The translations under genes and the position numbers were made by a program. Shown piece by piece: positions 37,192 through 46,362 of a DNA stretch of 64,000 nt (positions are counted from its first letter, which is position 1; the number at the start of each line of letters is the position of its first letter). The DNA comes from Castellaniella sp040276085 (lineage in GTDB: Bacteria > Pseudomonadota > Gammaproteobacteria > Burkholderiales > Burkholderiaceae_B): assembly GCF_040276085.1 (NCBI RefSeq), contig NZ_JBELOK010000007.1, forward strand, positions 132,339-196,338. Direction: 5' to 3'. Under the pieces are notes generated by a model. That model was not told the origin of the DNA and made no database searches. It worked only from the letters and a program-made list of their open reading frames with translations.

Positions 37192-37977
37192 ATGATTCAT
37201 CCCACGGCTATTATTGCGCCCGGGGCCCAACTGGATGAGTCCGTCCAGGTGGGGCCCTACAGCATTGTGGGAGAACACGTTAAAGTGGGCGCGCGTACCC
37301 GGATCGGGCCGCATTGTGTCATCGATGGCCACACCACCATTGGCCCGGACAACCACTTTTACCGTTATTGCTCGATTGGCGGCATCCCGCAGGATAAAAA
37401 ATATGCGGACGAGCCCACTGGCCTTGAGATCGGTGCGGGCAATACGTTTCGCGAGTTCGTCACCGTCAATACCGGCACGGTGCAGGATATTGGCACTACC
37501 CGTTTGGGTGACGACAACTGGATCATGGCGTATGTGCATGTTGCGCACGACTGCCAGTTGGCCAATCACATCATTATCGCCAACAGCGTGCAACTGGGTG
37601 GCCATATCCACATCGGAGACTGGGCGATCATCGGCGGCCTTTCGGCCGTACACCAGTTTGTGCGAATCGGGGCGCACGCCATGGTTGGCGGCACCAGCTC
37701 GGTGCGTCAGGATGTGCCACCGTACATGATCGGTGCTGGCGACTCCTTCCGTCCTGTCGGAATCAACGCCGAAGGCCTTGGGCGGCGCGGATTTACCGCT
37801 GATGATGTTTTGGTGCTCAAAGAAGCCTACAAAATTTTGTACCGGCGCCAGCTCAAGCTTCCTCAGGCGGTTGATGCTCTATTGGTGTTACAACAGGATC
37901 ATCCGCACGAGGCGCCTGCTGTGCAGATTTTGATTGATTTCCTTCGCGACGCAGGCCGGGGCATCGCGCGTCCATGA
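37192..37977 (+). CDS. lpxA: UDP-N-acetylglucosamine acyltransferase
   Basis: First enzyme of lipid A synthesis, 261 residues from the ATG at 37192. Hexapeptide beta-helix repeats run from IHPTAIIAPGA onward. Catalytic His is in YVHVAHDC and the substrate motif IGGIPQDKKY is present. The ATG has GAGG only two bases away, so a GTG at 37180, one base into the fabZ stop (TAGTG) with GGAAG upstream, is a serious alternative that would add four residues. Confidence 0.96.
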   Translation: MIHPTAIIAPGAQLDESVQVGPYSIVGEHVKVGARTRIGPHCVIDGHTTIGPDNHFYRYCSIGGIPQDKKYADEPTGLEIGAGNTFREFVTVNTGTVQDIGTTRLGDDNWIMAYVHVAHDCQLANHIIIANSVQLGGHIHIGDWAIIGGLSAVHQFVRIGAHAMVGGTSSVRQDVPPYMIGAGDSFRPVGINAEGLGRRGFTADDVLVLKEAYKILYRRQLKLPQAVDALLVLQQDHPHEAPAVQILIDFLRDAGRGIARP

Positions 37978-38041
37978 CACGTTCGGCCGGCAGTGTCCTG
38001 TGCAAAGCCTGCAGGGCAACAGACGCCTGCGGGGTGCAGCC

Positions 38042-39259
38042 ATGACTACCTCGGCCATGCAGCTTGCTGTGGTAGCCGGAGAGCCCTCGGGTGACCTCCT
38101 GGCCGCACGGATGATGCAGGGCTTGCGGGCCAGGCAGCCGCACATGCTGGTGGCAGGTATTGGCGGGCCCGCCATGCTCAAGGCAGGGCTCCAGGCCTGG
38201 CATCCCATGGATGCCTTATCCGTGTTTGGGTATGTTGATGCAATCCGGCAGGCCCCTCGGTTGATTCGCACATGGCGGGACACACGCCGCCAGGTTCTGG
38301 CACAGAGGCCAGATGTGTTTGTGGGCGTGGATGCACCCGACTTCAATCTACGCCTCGAAGAGCAGTTGCGTCAGGCAGGCATTCCCACCGTACATTTTGT
38401 TGGTCCCTCGATCTGGGCCTGGCGCTTTGAGCGCATTCATCAGATCCGCCGGGCAGTGTCCCACATGCTGGTCCTGTTTCCCTTTGAGGTGGATCTTTAC
38501 CGAGAGCAAGGGGTGCCGGTAACGTATGTAGGCCATCCCCTGGCGCAACTGATCCCATTGCGGCCCGATCGCACGGCGGCCCGCCAGGCATTGGGTATTG
38601 CTCCCCAGGCCCGTGTGCTGGCCCTGATGCCGGGCAGCCGTGAATCTGAAATCAAATGGCTCGCCCCGCGGTTTTTGCAGGCTGCAGCCTTGCTGCAAAA
38701 GCAAGACCCCAATTTGCAGGTTGTCGTGCCCGTCGTCAATGCGCAGCGCAAGGCGCAATTTCAGCGTATTTTTCAGCAGTTCCCACTGAATCATTGCCGT
38801 GTTCTCGACACACCGCCGACACTGGTGGCCAATCGCGCAGACGGGCTGAACTCCCTCGATTGGCCCATTGCTTGGCATGCGATGGAAGCGGCTGACGCCG
38901 TTCTGGTCGCCAGCGGAACAGCCACACTTGAAGCGGCCTTGTTCAAGCGGCCCTTGGTGATCTCCTATGTGATCAGTCCCTGGATGCGCCGAATCATGGC
39001 CTGGAAGTCCGGGCAGACGGCCCCCAGCCTGCCGTGGGTTGGTTTACCCAACATCCTCGAACGCGAATTTGTCGTACCTGAGCTTTTACAAGAAGCTGCT
39101 ACGCCTGAAGCGCTGGCCGAGCACACCTGGGCCGCACTGACGGACGCCGCACGTGGGCAACAGGTTGCACAGCGCTTTACAGCGTTGCACCATTCATTGA
39201 GCCGCGACACGCCACTTCTGGCTGCGCAGACCATTTTAGAGGTGTGTGGCCGTGGCTGA
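38042..39259 (+). CDS. lpxB: Lipid A disaccharide synthase
   Basis: A GT19 glycosyltransferase of 405 residues that joins UDP-2,3-diacylglucosamine and lipid X. The N-terminal motif AGEPSGD, PSIWAWR and the donor-binding ASGTATLEAAL are typical. Peripheral inner-membrane enzyme. It starts 64 bases after lpxA and overlaps rnhB at its end. Confidence 0.96.
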   Translation: MTTSAMQLAVVAGEPSGDLLAARMMQGLRARQPHMLVAGIGGPAMLKAGLQAWHPMDALSVFGYVDAIRQAPRLIRTWRDTRRQVLAQRPDVFVGVDAPDFNLRLEEQLRQAGIPTVHFVGPSIWAWRFERIHQIRRAVSHMLVLFPFEVDLYREQGVPVTYVGHPLAQLIPLRPDRTAARQALGIAPQARVLALMPGSRESEIKWLAPRFLQAAALLQKQDPNLQVVVPVVNAQRKAQFQRIFQQFPLNHCRVLDTPPTLVANRADGLNSLDWPIAWHAMEAADAVLVASGTATLEAALFKRPLVISYVISPWMRRIMAWKSGQTAPSLPWVGLPNILEREFVVPELLQEAATPEALAEHTWAALTDAARGQQVAQRFTALHHSLSRDTPLLAAQTILEVCGRG

Positions 39260-39863
39260 ACAGCTGGATTTGCTGGTGTGTGCCGCACCCCTGACAGCGG
39301 GGGTGGATGAAGCCGGCCGTGGCCCCTTGGCCGGCCCGGTGTTTGCTGCTGCCGTCATTCTGGATCCGGCCCAGCCCGTGGCGGGCCTGGCGGATTCCAA
39401 GAAATTATCCGCCAGACAAAGAGAGCAGCTGGCAGTGCAGATCAAGGCACAGGCAGTAGCCTGGGCAATCAGCAGTGCCAGCGCCCAGGAGATTGATCAG
39501 ATCAATATCTTGCAGGCCACCTTGCAGGCCATGCGAAAGGCCTGCAAGCTGCTGACTGTGATGCCACAGCGCATTTTGGTGGATGGCAACCGCTTGCCGG
39601 CTGGCTTGCCATGCCAGGCCCAGGCGATTGTTCGGGGGGATGCACTGGTTGCCGAGATTTCAGCAGCCTCCATCTTGGCTAAAACCGCACGGGACGCCTA
39701 TTGTCTGGAACTGCACCAACAGTTTCCGGAATACGGTTTTGATCGGCACAAGGGCTATGGCACCGCGTTTCATTTGGCGCAGCTGGTGCGATACGGCCCG
39801 TGTCCGGAGCATCGGCGCAGCTTTGCGCCAGTGCGCCGCAGCCTGATGCCGGTGGCCACATGA
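39246..39863 (+). CDS. rnhB: Ribonuclease HII
   Basis: A 205-residue nuclease that removes ribonucleotides from DNA. The catalytic Asp-Glu pair is in GVDEAGRGPLAGP. A third acidic residue follows in ILVDGN and the C-terminal YGFDRHKGYGTAFH is present. GTG at 39246 overlaps the lpxB stop; a second GTG at 39252 would shorten it by two residues. Its stop overlaps the next ATG (ATGA). Confidence 0.95.
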   Translation: MAVAEQLDLLVCAAPLTAGVDEAGRGPLAGPVFAAAVILDPAQPVAGLADSKKLSARQREQLAVQIKAQAVAWAISSASAQEIDQINILQATLQAMRKACKLLTVMPQRILVDGNRLPAGLPCQAQAIVRGDALVAEISAASILAKTARDAYCLELHQQFPEYGFDRHKGYGTAFHLAQLVRYGPCPEHRRSFAPVRRSLMPVAT

Positions 39864-40657
39864 ACCCCATTTCTGTCCGCCATCTTGCGTCCAGGGATAA
39901 TCCGGATTTTCGCTTCTGGCTTCGGCTTGCGCAAGGGCGCCCGGGCCAGCGTGAATCCCGCATATTGCTTGAAGGCGAGCATCTGTGCCGGGCCTGGCTG
40001 ACACAATTTGGTGTACCCGAGGCGCTGATTGTCAGCGAGGACATTCAGGCGCGCGCGCCAGGATGGATCAAGCCTTTATGGCAGCAGTGCGAGAGTACCC
40101 GCAGAATTGTCCTCGAAGACCATCTGGCGCAGCTGCTCTCACAGGTACAACACGGGCCCGCCATATTTTTTTTGGTAGAGACCCCATTGGTCAGCCTGCC
40201 GGCGCGCATCACACAAGGTTGTCTGTGCCTGGACAGGGTGCAGGATCCGGGTAATCTCGGTACCCTGCTGCGGACGGCGGCCGCCGCCGGGCTGGCAGAT
40301 GCCTTTTTGTCATCCGGTTGCGCCAGCGCGTGGTCACCCAAGGTATTGCGCAGCGGCCAGGGTGCTCACTTTGCCATCCGGGTGCACGAGCATGTGGATC
40401 TTTCCGCTTTGTTGACGCGGATGGATATCCCGCTGGCAGCCACCACGCTCGAAGCGGCTGGCTCTTTGTATCAACAGGATCTGCGCCAGCCGTGTGCGTG
40501 GCTGTTTGGCAATGAGGGCAGGGGTGTTGCACCCGATTTGCTGACGCAGGCAGCCTTGCGGATACATATTCCTCAGGCTGACGGGATTGAATCACTTAAC
40601 GTTGCCGCCGCTGCCGCAGTGTGCCTGTTTGAGCAACGCAGGCAGCAAAGCCAGTAG
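39860..40657 (+). CDS. SpoU/TrmH-family RNA 2'-O-ribose methyltransferase
   Basis: A 265-residue SPOUT enzyme. An N-terminal substrate-binding domain is followed by the three SPOUT motifs: QDPGNLGTLLRTAAAAG, LFGNEGRGV and the knot sequence IPQADGIESLNVAAAAAV. It methylates a ribose in rRNA or tRNA using SAM; the target base cannot be told. Coupled to rnhB by ATGA overlap; last gene of the envelope/lipid A cluster and convergent with ppsR. Confidence 0.92.
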   Translation: MNPISVRHLASRDNPDFRFWLRLAQGRPGQRESRILLEGEHLCRAWLTQFGVPEALIVSEDIQARAPGWIKPLWQQCESTRRIVLEDHLAQLLSQVQHGPAIFFLVETPLVSLPARITQGCLCLDRVQDPGNLGTLLRTAAAAGLADAFLSSGCASAWSPKVLRSGQGAHFAIRVHEHVDLSALLTRMDIPLAATTLEAAGSLYQQDLRQPCAWLFGNEGRGVAPDLLTQAALRIHIPQADGIESLNVAAAAAVCLFEQRRQQSQ

Positions 40658-40704
40658 CAAGGCGTCAGCCCTGTTGTCTGGTGGCCTGCTGATGAGTGGC
40701 CTGC

Positions 40705-41538
40705 TTAATATGTGGTGCGGTCCAGGCCCACTTCGTCGAGTATCTTGGTGGAGATTTCTTCGATAGAGCGGGTGGTGGTGGATAACCAGGGGATGTTTTC
40801 GATGCGCATCAGGCGCTCGGCGTCGGCGATTTCCTGGCGGCATTGCTTGAGCGACGCATAGGTGCTGTGGGGGCGACGCTCGTTGCGCACCTCTGACAGG
40901 CGCTCTGGCTGGATGGATAATCCAAACAACTTGCGCCGAAAGGGCAGCAATGTAGCGGGTAGGGCACCGCGGTCGAAGTCTTCCGGGATCAAGGGGTAAT
41001 TGGCTGCCTTGACTGCGTACTGCATGGCCAGGTACAGGCTGGTGGGGGTTTTTCCGCAGCGCGAGACACCCACCAAGATGACGTCAGCTTGCTCGAGCCC
41101 CTGAACGTATTGCCCGTCGTCGTGTGCCAGGCTGAAATTGATGGCTTCGATGCGGCTGTTGTACTGCTTGGATAAACCGTTGGTATGCGAACGGCCCACT
41201 GAGCGGTTGGATTTGACGCCCAGTACACCTTCGAGATGCTCGACAAAGGCACCAAACAGATCTAGAAAAATGCAGGGCACTTGCCGGATACGATCGGCGA
41301 TATCCGGATCTACCAATGTGCTGAATACCAAAGGAGGCTGGCCGTCCTGGGTGGCGCACTGGGAGATGCGGCGTGCCGCAGCATCGGCTTTTTCGACTGA
41401 ATCAATAAACGGCAGCCGAACCGCCTGGAACGCGATTTCTTCAAATTGCGACAGCACTGCGTGGCTGAAGGTTTCGGCAGTGATGCCGGTGCTGTCTGAA
41501 ACGATGAAGACAGGACGTTCGGGAGCGGGGTTCGTCAT
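40705..41538 (-). CDS. ppsR: PEP synthase regulatory kinase/pyrophosphorylase
   Basis: A 277-residue DUF299 protein with the P-loop-like VGVSRCGKTPTSLYLA and the N-terminal FIVSDSTGITAET. PpsR switches PEP synthase off by ADP-dependent phosphorylation and on by Pi-dependent dephosphorylation. It is divergent from ppsA, its expected substrate, over a 222-base gap. Confidence 0.95.
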   Translation of the reverse strand: MTNPAPERPVFIVSDSTGITAETFSHAVLSQFEEIAFQAVRLPFIDSVEKADAAARRISQCATQDGQPPLVFSTLVDPDIADRIRQVPCIFLDLFGAFVEHLEGVLGVKSNRSVGRSHTNGLSKQYNSRIEAINFSLAHDDGQYVQGLEQADVILVGVSRCGKTPTSLYLAMQYAVKAANYPLIPEDFDRGALPATLLPFRRKLFGLSIQPERLSEVRNERRPHSTYASLKQCRQEIADAERLMRIENIPWLSTTTRSIEEISTKILDEVGLDRTTY

Positions 41539-41760
41539 GGATTTTGAGCCAGCAGGCGTCAGAAACGGTACAATCCGCGAAGGTTACCAGTCACCCGTTG
41601 GTGAGGCAAGGCTGGTTTGCCAGACACATGTCGCTCGCCTGCTGCGCTTGGGCTGCTGCCTATGCAGTGAACCAGGCGCAACATCGCGTTGTGTGCAGCC
41701 ATTTTGCTGCAGATCACGTGTGCCGGGCAAACACGCTTTCTCTATCTCAAAGGTGACATC

Positions 41761-44139
41761 ATGTCGTATGTTGTATCGTTCGAGCAGCTCCGCATGTCGG
41801 ATGTTGACTCTGTCGGGGGCAAAAACGCTTCGCTGGGTGAAATGATCAGCCAGCTGGCCAGCGCCGGTGTGCGCGTGCCGGGTGGTTTTGCAACCACTGC
41901 GGATGCCTTCCGTGATTTTCTGCAGGCAACAGGCCTGGATGCCCGCATCAAGGCGCGGCTGGATACGCTGAATGCCGACGATGTGCGCGAGCTCGCTACT
42001 GCTGGCGCAGAGATTCGCCAGTGGATTATCGACACGCCGTTTCCAGCTGCCTTCGAGCAGGCCATCCAGGAAGCGTTTGCCCAGTTGGATGCGGATGGCA
42101 AAGGCTCGTTTGCCGTGCGTTCCTCTGCCACTGCCGAAGACTTGCCCGATGCTTCGTTTGCCGGTCAGCAAGAAACCTATCTCAATGTGGTTGGCATCGC
42201 CGACGTACTCGAGAAAATCCGTCACGTGTTCGCTTCGCTTTACAACGACCGCGCCATCTCGTACCGCGTACATAAAGGCTATGCACATGCCGACGTCGCC
42301 CTGTCAGCCGGTATCCAGCGCATGGTGCGGTCCGATAAGGGCAGTGCCGGAGTGATGTTCACCCTTGATACCGAATCTGGATTTAAAGATGTGGTGTTCA
42401 TCACCTCGTCGTATGGCTTGGGTGAAACCGTGGTTCAAGGGGCCGTCAATCCCGATGAGTTCTACGTGTTCAAGCCCACATTGGCTGCCGGTCACTATCC
42501 GATCATCGGTCGGCGCATTGGCTCAAAACTGATCAAGATGGAGTTCGACGAGCAACGGACCTCCGGGCACGCGGTGCGCACCATCGAGGTTCCCGCCTCC
42601 GAGCGCAACCGCTATTCGCTCAACGACGAAGAAATCATCGAACTCGCGCGCTACGCAACGATCATCGAAGACCACTATCAACGGCCCATGGATATCGAGT
42701 GGGGCCGTGATGGTGTAGACGGTAAGTTGTATATCCTGCAGGCTCGCCCGGAAACCGTGAAGTCACAGCAAGGTCATCACGACGTCCAGGAGCGCTATCG
42801 TCTGAAAGCCACTGGTGATGTTCTGGTCCGGGGGCGTGCCATCGGGCAAAAGATCGGTTCCGGTACCGTTCGTGTGGTGGCGGATGCCTCCGAAATGGAC
42901 AAGGTTCGCGCAGGCGATATCCTCGTTACCGACATGACCGACCCCAACTGGGAACCCGTCATGAAGCTGGCTTCGGCGATTGTCACCAACCGGGGGGGCC
43001 GCACGTGCCATGCAGCCATCATTGCACGCGAACTCGGCATTCCTGCCGTGGTGGGCTGTGCAGATGCCACCGATGTGTTGGCCAATGGCCGCGAGGTCAC
43101 GGTGTCCTGCGCCGAAGGCGACGAAGGCCATATTTACGATGGCCTGATCGAAACCGAGATCGAGGAAGTTCGCTGGGGCGAAATGCCCGATATTGGCCTG
43201 AAAGTCATGATGAACGTCGGCAATCCCCAGCTGGCATTTGATTTCTCCCAGATCCCCAATAGCGGGGTGGGGCTGGCTCGTCTCGAGTTCATCATCAACA
43301 ACAATATCAACGTACACCCCAAGGCGATTCTCGATTATCCCAATGTGGATAGCGACCTCAAAAAGGCCGTTGAGTCAGCTGCCCGTGGTTATGCCAGCCC
43401 GCGTGCCTTCTTTGTCGAGAAGCTGGCCGAAGGCATTGCCACCATCGGTGCGGCGTTCTATCCCAAGCCTGTCATCGTTCGTCTGTCCGATTTCAAATCC
43501 AACGAGTACCGGAAGCTGGTAGGCGGCTCGCGCTACGAGCCCGAAGAAGAAAACCCGATGCTCGGATTTCGTGGCGCATCACGCTATATCTCCGAAGACT
43601 TCGCCGAGTGCTTCCGCATGGAATGCGAAGCGCTTAAAAAGGTGCGCGACGAGATGGGCCTCACCAATGTCGAAATCATGGTGCCGTTTGTCCGCACGCT
43701 GGCTCAAGCCGGGCGTGTTGTCGATCTCCTGGCCAGCCATGGCCTGAAGCGGGGCGAAAACGGCTTGCGCCTGATCATGATGTGCGAAGTGCCGTCCAAT
43801 GCCATCCTGGCTGATGAGTTCCTGCAGTTTTTTGATGGCTTCTCGATTGGCTCCAATGACATGACGCAACTGACACTGGGCCTGGATCGTGATTCCGGGA
43901 TGGAGCTTTTGGCCGCCGACTTCGACGAACGTGACCCTGCCGTGCAGTTCATGCTGCGCCGTGCCATTCAGGCCTGCCTGAAAGCTGGTAAGTATGTAGG
44001 TATTTGCGGCCAAGGCCCCAGCGACCACCCCGATCTCGCGCAGTGGCTGCGTGACGAAGGCATTTTGTCGATGTCACTGAACCCCGATACGGTGGTCGAC
44101 ACTTGGCAGAAGCTGGCTGATACGCGGGTAGCTGCCTGA
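41761..44139 (+). CDS. ppsA: Phosphoenolpyruvate synthase
   Basis: Gluconeogenic enzyme of 792 residues that converts pyruvate plus ATP to PEP, AMP and Pi. It has an N-terminal ATP-grasp domain (GGKNASLGEM, AVRSSATAEDLPDASFAGQQ), a swivelling domain with phospho-His in GGRTCHAAIIARELGIPA, and a C-terminal PEP-binding TIM barrel with the catalytic Cys in ICGQGPSDHPD. AAGGTGA lies about six bases before the ATG. Opposed in flux to the pyruvate dehydrogenase complex encoded at 10.5-16.5 kb. Confidence 0.97.
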   Translation: MSYVVSFEQLRMSDVDSVGGKNASLGEMISQLASAGVRVPGGFATTADAFRDFLQATGLDARIKARLDTLNADDVRELATAGAEIRQWIIDTPFPAAFEQAIQEAFAQLDADGKGSFAVRSSATAEDLPDASFAGQQETYLNVVGIADVLEKIRHVFASLYNDRAISYRVHKGYAHADVALSAGIQRMVRSDKGSAGVMFTLDTESGFKDVVFITSSYGLGETVVQGAVNPDEFYVFKPTLAAGHYPIIGRRIGSKLIKMEFDEQRTSGHAVRTIEVPASERNRYSLNDEEIIELARYATIIEDHYQRPMDIEWGRDGVDGKLYILQARPETVKSQQGHHDVQERYRLKATGDVLVRGRAIGQKIGSGTVRVVADASEMDKVRAGDILVTDMTDPNWEPVMKLASAIVTNRGGRTCHAAIIARELGIPAVVGCADATDVLANGREVTVSCAEGDEGHIYDGLIETEIEEVRWGEMPDIGLKVMMNVGNPQLAFDFSQIPNSGVGLARLEFIINNNINVHPKAILDYPNVDSDLKKAVESAARGYASPRAFFVEKLAEGIATIGAAFYPKPVIVRLSDFKSNEYRKLVGGSRYEPEEENPMLGFRGASRYISEDFAECFRMECEALKKVRDEMGLTNVEIMVPFVRTLAQAGRVVDLLASHGLKRGENGLRLIMMCEVPSNAILADEFLQFFDGFSIGSNDMTQLTLGLDRDSGMELLAADFDERDPAVQFMLRRAIQACLKAGKYVGICGQGPSDHPDLAQWLRDEGILSMSLNPDTVVDTWQKLADTRVAA

Positions 44140-44157
44140 CACAAAGAGGTGTAATCA

Positions 44158-44859
44158 ATGGCACACACAGCCTTTCATGCGCTTGTGGCCTCTCCACTGG
44201 GCCCGATCCTGCTGTCTGCCAGCAGGTCAGGGCTTTGTGGTCTGCATTTCACTGATCAGCGCGATTGCCCGCAAGTGCCGGGCGTCCCGGCAGCCACTGC
44301 GATCGTTACTCAGCCTTCAGCTGGCGTGTGCGAGGGTCACCCAAGCCGCAGTTTGCGGGTGGGCTCCCCGCAATCCTTGGAAAATGCAGTCTTGCCGGGT
44401 TTGCTGGGCTGCCACGACGTCCAGCAACCCATTCCAGCGCTTGCACAAGATGAGGCACCGGTTCCAGCGGTTCAGTGGCTGCAACCTCAGGTACCGGCAA
44501 ATGTTCAGGCTGTCTGCGAAGCCGCAGGCACTCAGCTGCAAGAATACTGGCAAGGCCGGCGACAACGGTTCAAGTTGTCGCTTGATCCTCAAGGCACGCC
44601 ATTTCAGAAGAAAATCTGGCTGGCTCTGCTAGAGGTACCGTTTGGTGCCACCCTGTCTTACGGACAACTTGCAGAAAAAGCCGGGATGACGGCCGGCCAC
44701 GGGCGTGCTGCCGGCGCAGCAGTAGGCAGCAATCCCATCAGCATCATTATTCCGTGCCACCGTATTTTGGCCCGTGATGGCACGCTTAACGGCTATGGTG
44801 GCGGGCTGGATCGCAAGATGAAGCTGCTCAGGCTCGAAGGCCTGCAGATCGGCGTCTAG
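44158..44859 (+). CDS. ogt: Methylated-DNA-[protein]-cysteine S-methyltransferase with an unusual internal insertion
   Basis: A suicidal DNA-repair protein that takes O6-methyl groups from guanine. The C-terminal domain is complete: GTPFQKKIWLALLEVPFG, SYGQLAEKAG and the active site IIPCHRILA. It is 233 residues, against about 160-180 for most single-domain Ogt proteins. The excess lies between the N-terminal strands (ends near HFTDQRDCP, residue 40) and the helix NVQAVCEAAGTQLQEYW (about 115-130). That stretch of roughly 50 residues is rich in Pro, Gln and Val, with no motif I know. The frame is open throughout. Confidence 0.9.
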   Translation: MAHTAFHALVASPLGPILLSASRSGLCGLHFTDQRDCPQVPGVPAATAIVTQPSAGVCEGHPSRSLRVGSPQSLENAVLPGLLGCHDVQQPIPALAQDEAPVPAVQWLQPQVPANVQAVCEAAGTQLQEYWQGRRQRFKLSLDPQGTPFQKKIWLALLEVPFGATLSYGQLAEKAGMTAGHGRAAGAAVGSNPISIIIPCHRILARDGTLNGYGGGLDRKMKLLRLEGLQIGV

Positions 44860-44865
44860 TCGCTT

Positions 44866-44908
44866 GGCAATAGAGGCTGCCGTGCTGCATGGATGCCATG
44901 CTATTGCC
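44866..44908. terminator. Compound hairpin between convergent ogt and smpB
   Basis: The outer stem GGCAATA (44866-44872) / TATTGCC (44902-44908) encloses an inner stem GCATGG/ATG/CCATGC (44887-44901) directly beside the 3' arm. There is no T-run. The position between convergent stops suggests a bidirectional 3'-end structure. Confidence 0.45.
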
Positions 44909-44922
44909 TCCTGCCGTTTGCC

Positions 44923-45384
44923 TCAGGTGCGGGGTTGGCGGGTGTCGTGCTTCATCAGGCGTTCTTTTTCGCGCGCCCAGTCTTTATCGCGTTGGGTATC
45001 ACGTTTGTCGTGCAGTTTTTTGCCACGCCCAAGCCCAAAGTCCAGCTTGATCCGCCCCCCCTTGTAATGCAGGTTCAGTGGTATCAAGGCGTAGCCGCGC
45101 TGTTCAACCTTGCCGATCAACTTGCTGATTTCATGGCTGTGAAGCAGCAGTTTCCGGGTGCGCGTGGCATTGGGGTGGATGTGTGTCGAGGCGGTGGGCA
45201 AGGGGCTGATATGCATCCCGATGATCCAGAGGGCACCGTCGCGCACGATCACATAGCTTTCTTTTAGCTGCACGTGGCCGGCACGGATTGCCTTGACTTC
45301 CCAACCCTCCAGCACCAGTCCGGCCTCAAAGCGCTCTTCGATGAAGTAGTCGTGGGTGGCTTTGCGGTTGTCTACAATGCTCAT
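44923..45384 (-). CDS. smpB: SsrA-binding protein
   Basis: The tmRNA partner in trans-translation, 153 residues. The N-terminal NRKATHDYFIEERFEAGLVLEGWEVK pattern is diagnostic, and the basic C-terminal tail (about 125-153) that reads the empty mRNA channel is present. The ATG at 45384 gives the standard length; upstream in-frame codons would lie in the region shared with the divergent ratA. No tmRNA gene is seen nearby. Confidence 0.96.
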   Translation of the reverse strand: MSIVDNRKATHDYFIEERFEAGLVLEGWEVKAIRAGHVQLKESYVIVRDGALWIIGMHISPLPTASTHIHPNATRTRKLLLHSHEISKLIGKVEQRGYALIPLNLHYKGGRIKLDFGLGRGKKLHDKRDTQRDKDWAREKERLMKHDTRQPRT

Positions 45385-45457
45385 ATTTTTAAGGCCCGGG
45401 TACACACTGATAAAATCCTTCCATTCTAGCGTAACAATCTGCCCCAACGACTCCTCA

Positions 45458-45892
45458 ATGCCTTCGATTCAGCGTTCTGTTCTTGTTCCGTTCTCCAATG
45501 CCCAGATGTTTGATCTGGTAGCAGATGTTGCACGTTATCCGGAATTCATGCCCTGGTGTGGTGGTGCGGATGTCCAGTGGCAAAACGACCAAGGCATGCA
45601 AGCAACCGTGCATATCCACTTTGCGGGTATTCGTCAAAGCTTTACTACCCGTAACGATCACGAGTACCCGGACAAAATCGTGTTCCACCTGGTGGACGGG
45701 CCATTTTCAAATCTTACCGGACATTGGCAGTTTTTGCCCTTGGGCGAAGATGGGTGCAAGGTGCTCTACACCATGGATTATGCGTTCTCCAGCCGGGCCC
45801 TGTCGGCTGTGATCGGGCCGGTGTTCAATCGTATTGCCAGCAGTTTTATCGATTCATTCACTCAGCGGGCTCACGCGGTGTACGGGGCTTAA
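45458..45892 (+). CDS. ratA: RatA/COQ10-like START-domain protein
   Basis: A 144-residue polyketide-cyclase/START-fold protein, starting MPSIQRSVLVPFSNAQMFDLV with the typical YPEFMPWCGGA. E. coli RatA was described as a ribosome-association toxin, and the family is related to the ubiquinone-binding COQ10. The actual role here is open. Divergent from smpB and immediately followed by rnfH, as in many proteobacteria. Confidence 0.93.
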   Translation: MPSIQRSVLVPFSNAQMFDLVADVARYPEFMPWCGGADVQWQNDQGMQATVHIHFAGIRQSFTTRNDHEYPDKIVFHLVDGPFSNLTGHWQFLPLGEDGCKVLYTMDYAFSSRALSAVIGPVFNRIASSFIDSFTQRAHAVYGA

Positions 45893-46195
45893 ATGCGCAT
45901 CAGTATTGCCTTTGCGGCGCCCACATCCTTGTGGCGCCAAACGCTGGATCTCCCCGAAGGCAGTACGGTGGGGCAGGCCATTGCTGCCAGTGGATTTTCT
46001 CGGGTGTTTCCCGAATTCACTGACCATTTGCCAGACGTCGGCGTGTATGGCGAAAGATGCGCGCTGAGTCGTGTGTTGAATGATCAGGATCGCGTCGAGC
46101 TGTACCGCCCGCTGGTGTTCGATCCACTGGCCTCCCGTCGGCGCCGCGCTGAGCACCGGCGTGACACGCGCAAGGGCAAATTGTCGCCCCCCTGA
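45893..46195 (+). CDS. rnfH: RnfH family ubiquitin-like protein (RatB)
   Basis: A 100-residue beta-grasp protein starting one base after the ratA stop, certainly co-transcribed. The family motif VGVYGERCALSRVLNDQDRVELYRPL is readable in pieces, and the C-terminus is highly basic (RRRRAEHRRDTRKGK). The function is not established; it was once proposed as an antitoxin to RatA. Confidence 0.92.
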   Translation: MRISIAFAAPTSLWRQTLDLPEGSTVGQAIAASGFSRVFPEFTDHLPDVGVYGERCALSRVLNDQDRVELYRPLVFDPLASRRRRAEHRRDTRKGKLSPP

Positions 46196-46233
46196 CAGCT
46201 GTGTCTTCAGGTGTGTTTTAAGGTGGGTTTGTT

Positions 46234-46287
46234 CCGACAGCGGACGCGTCAGGTGCTAAAGTAGCCCTGCGACACAGTGGCAGGGCT
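46234..46287 (+). promoter_or_regulatory. Candidate promoter and leader hairpin of the valine-degradation genes
   Basis: CCGACA (46234-46239) and TAAAGT (46257-46262) have a 17-base spacer. Directly after them is a perfect 8-bp stem AGCCCTGC (46263-46270) / GCAGGGCT (46280-46287). The hairpin could instead belong to the 3' end of rnfH. This gap (46196-46362) holds no gene. Confidence 0.35.
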
Positions 46288-46362
46288 TGATCAGGCCAGC
46301 CATGTCGGAAAAGCGCAATCCGCGTCTTACCCTCGTGACGACACCTATCCGGAGACAAGCAA

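Noticed and set aside
45893..46195. ratA-rnfH as a classical toxin-antitoxin module
   Set aside because: The pair is a conserved housekeeping neighbour of smpB in many proteobacteria, and toxin function is not general. I keep the family names only.
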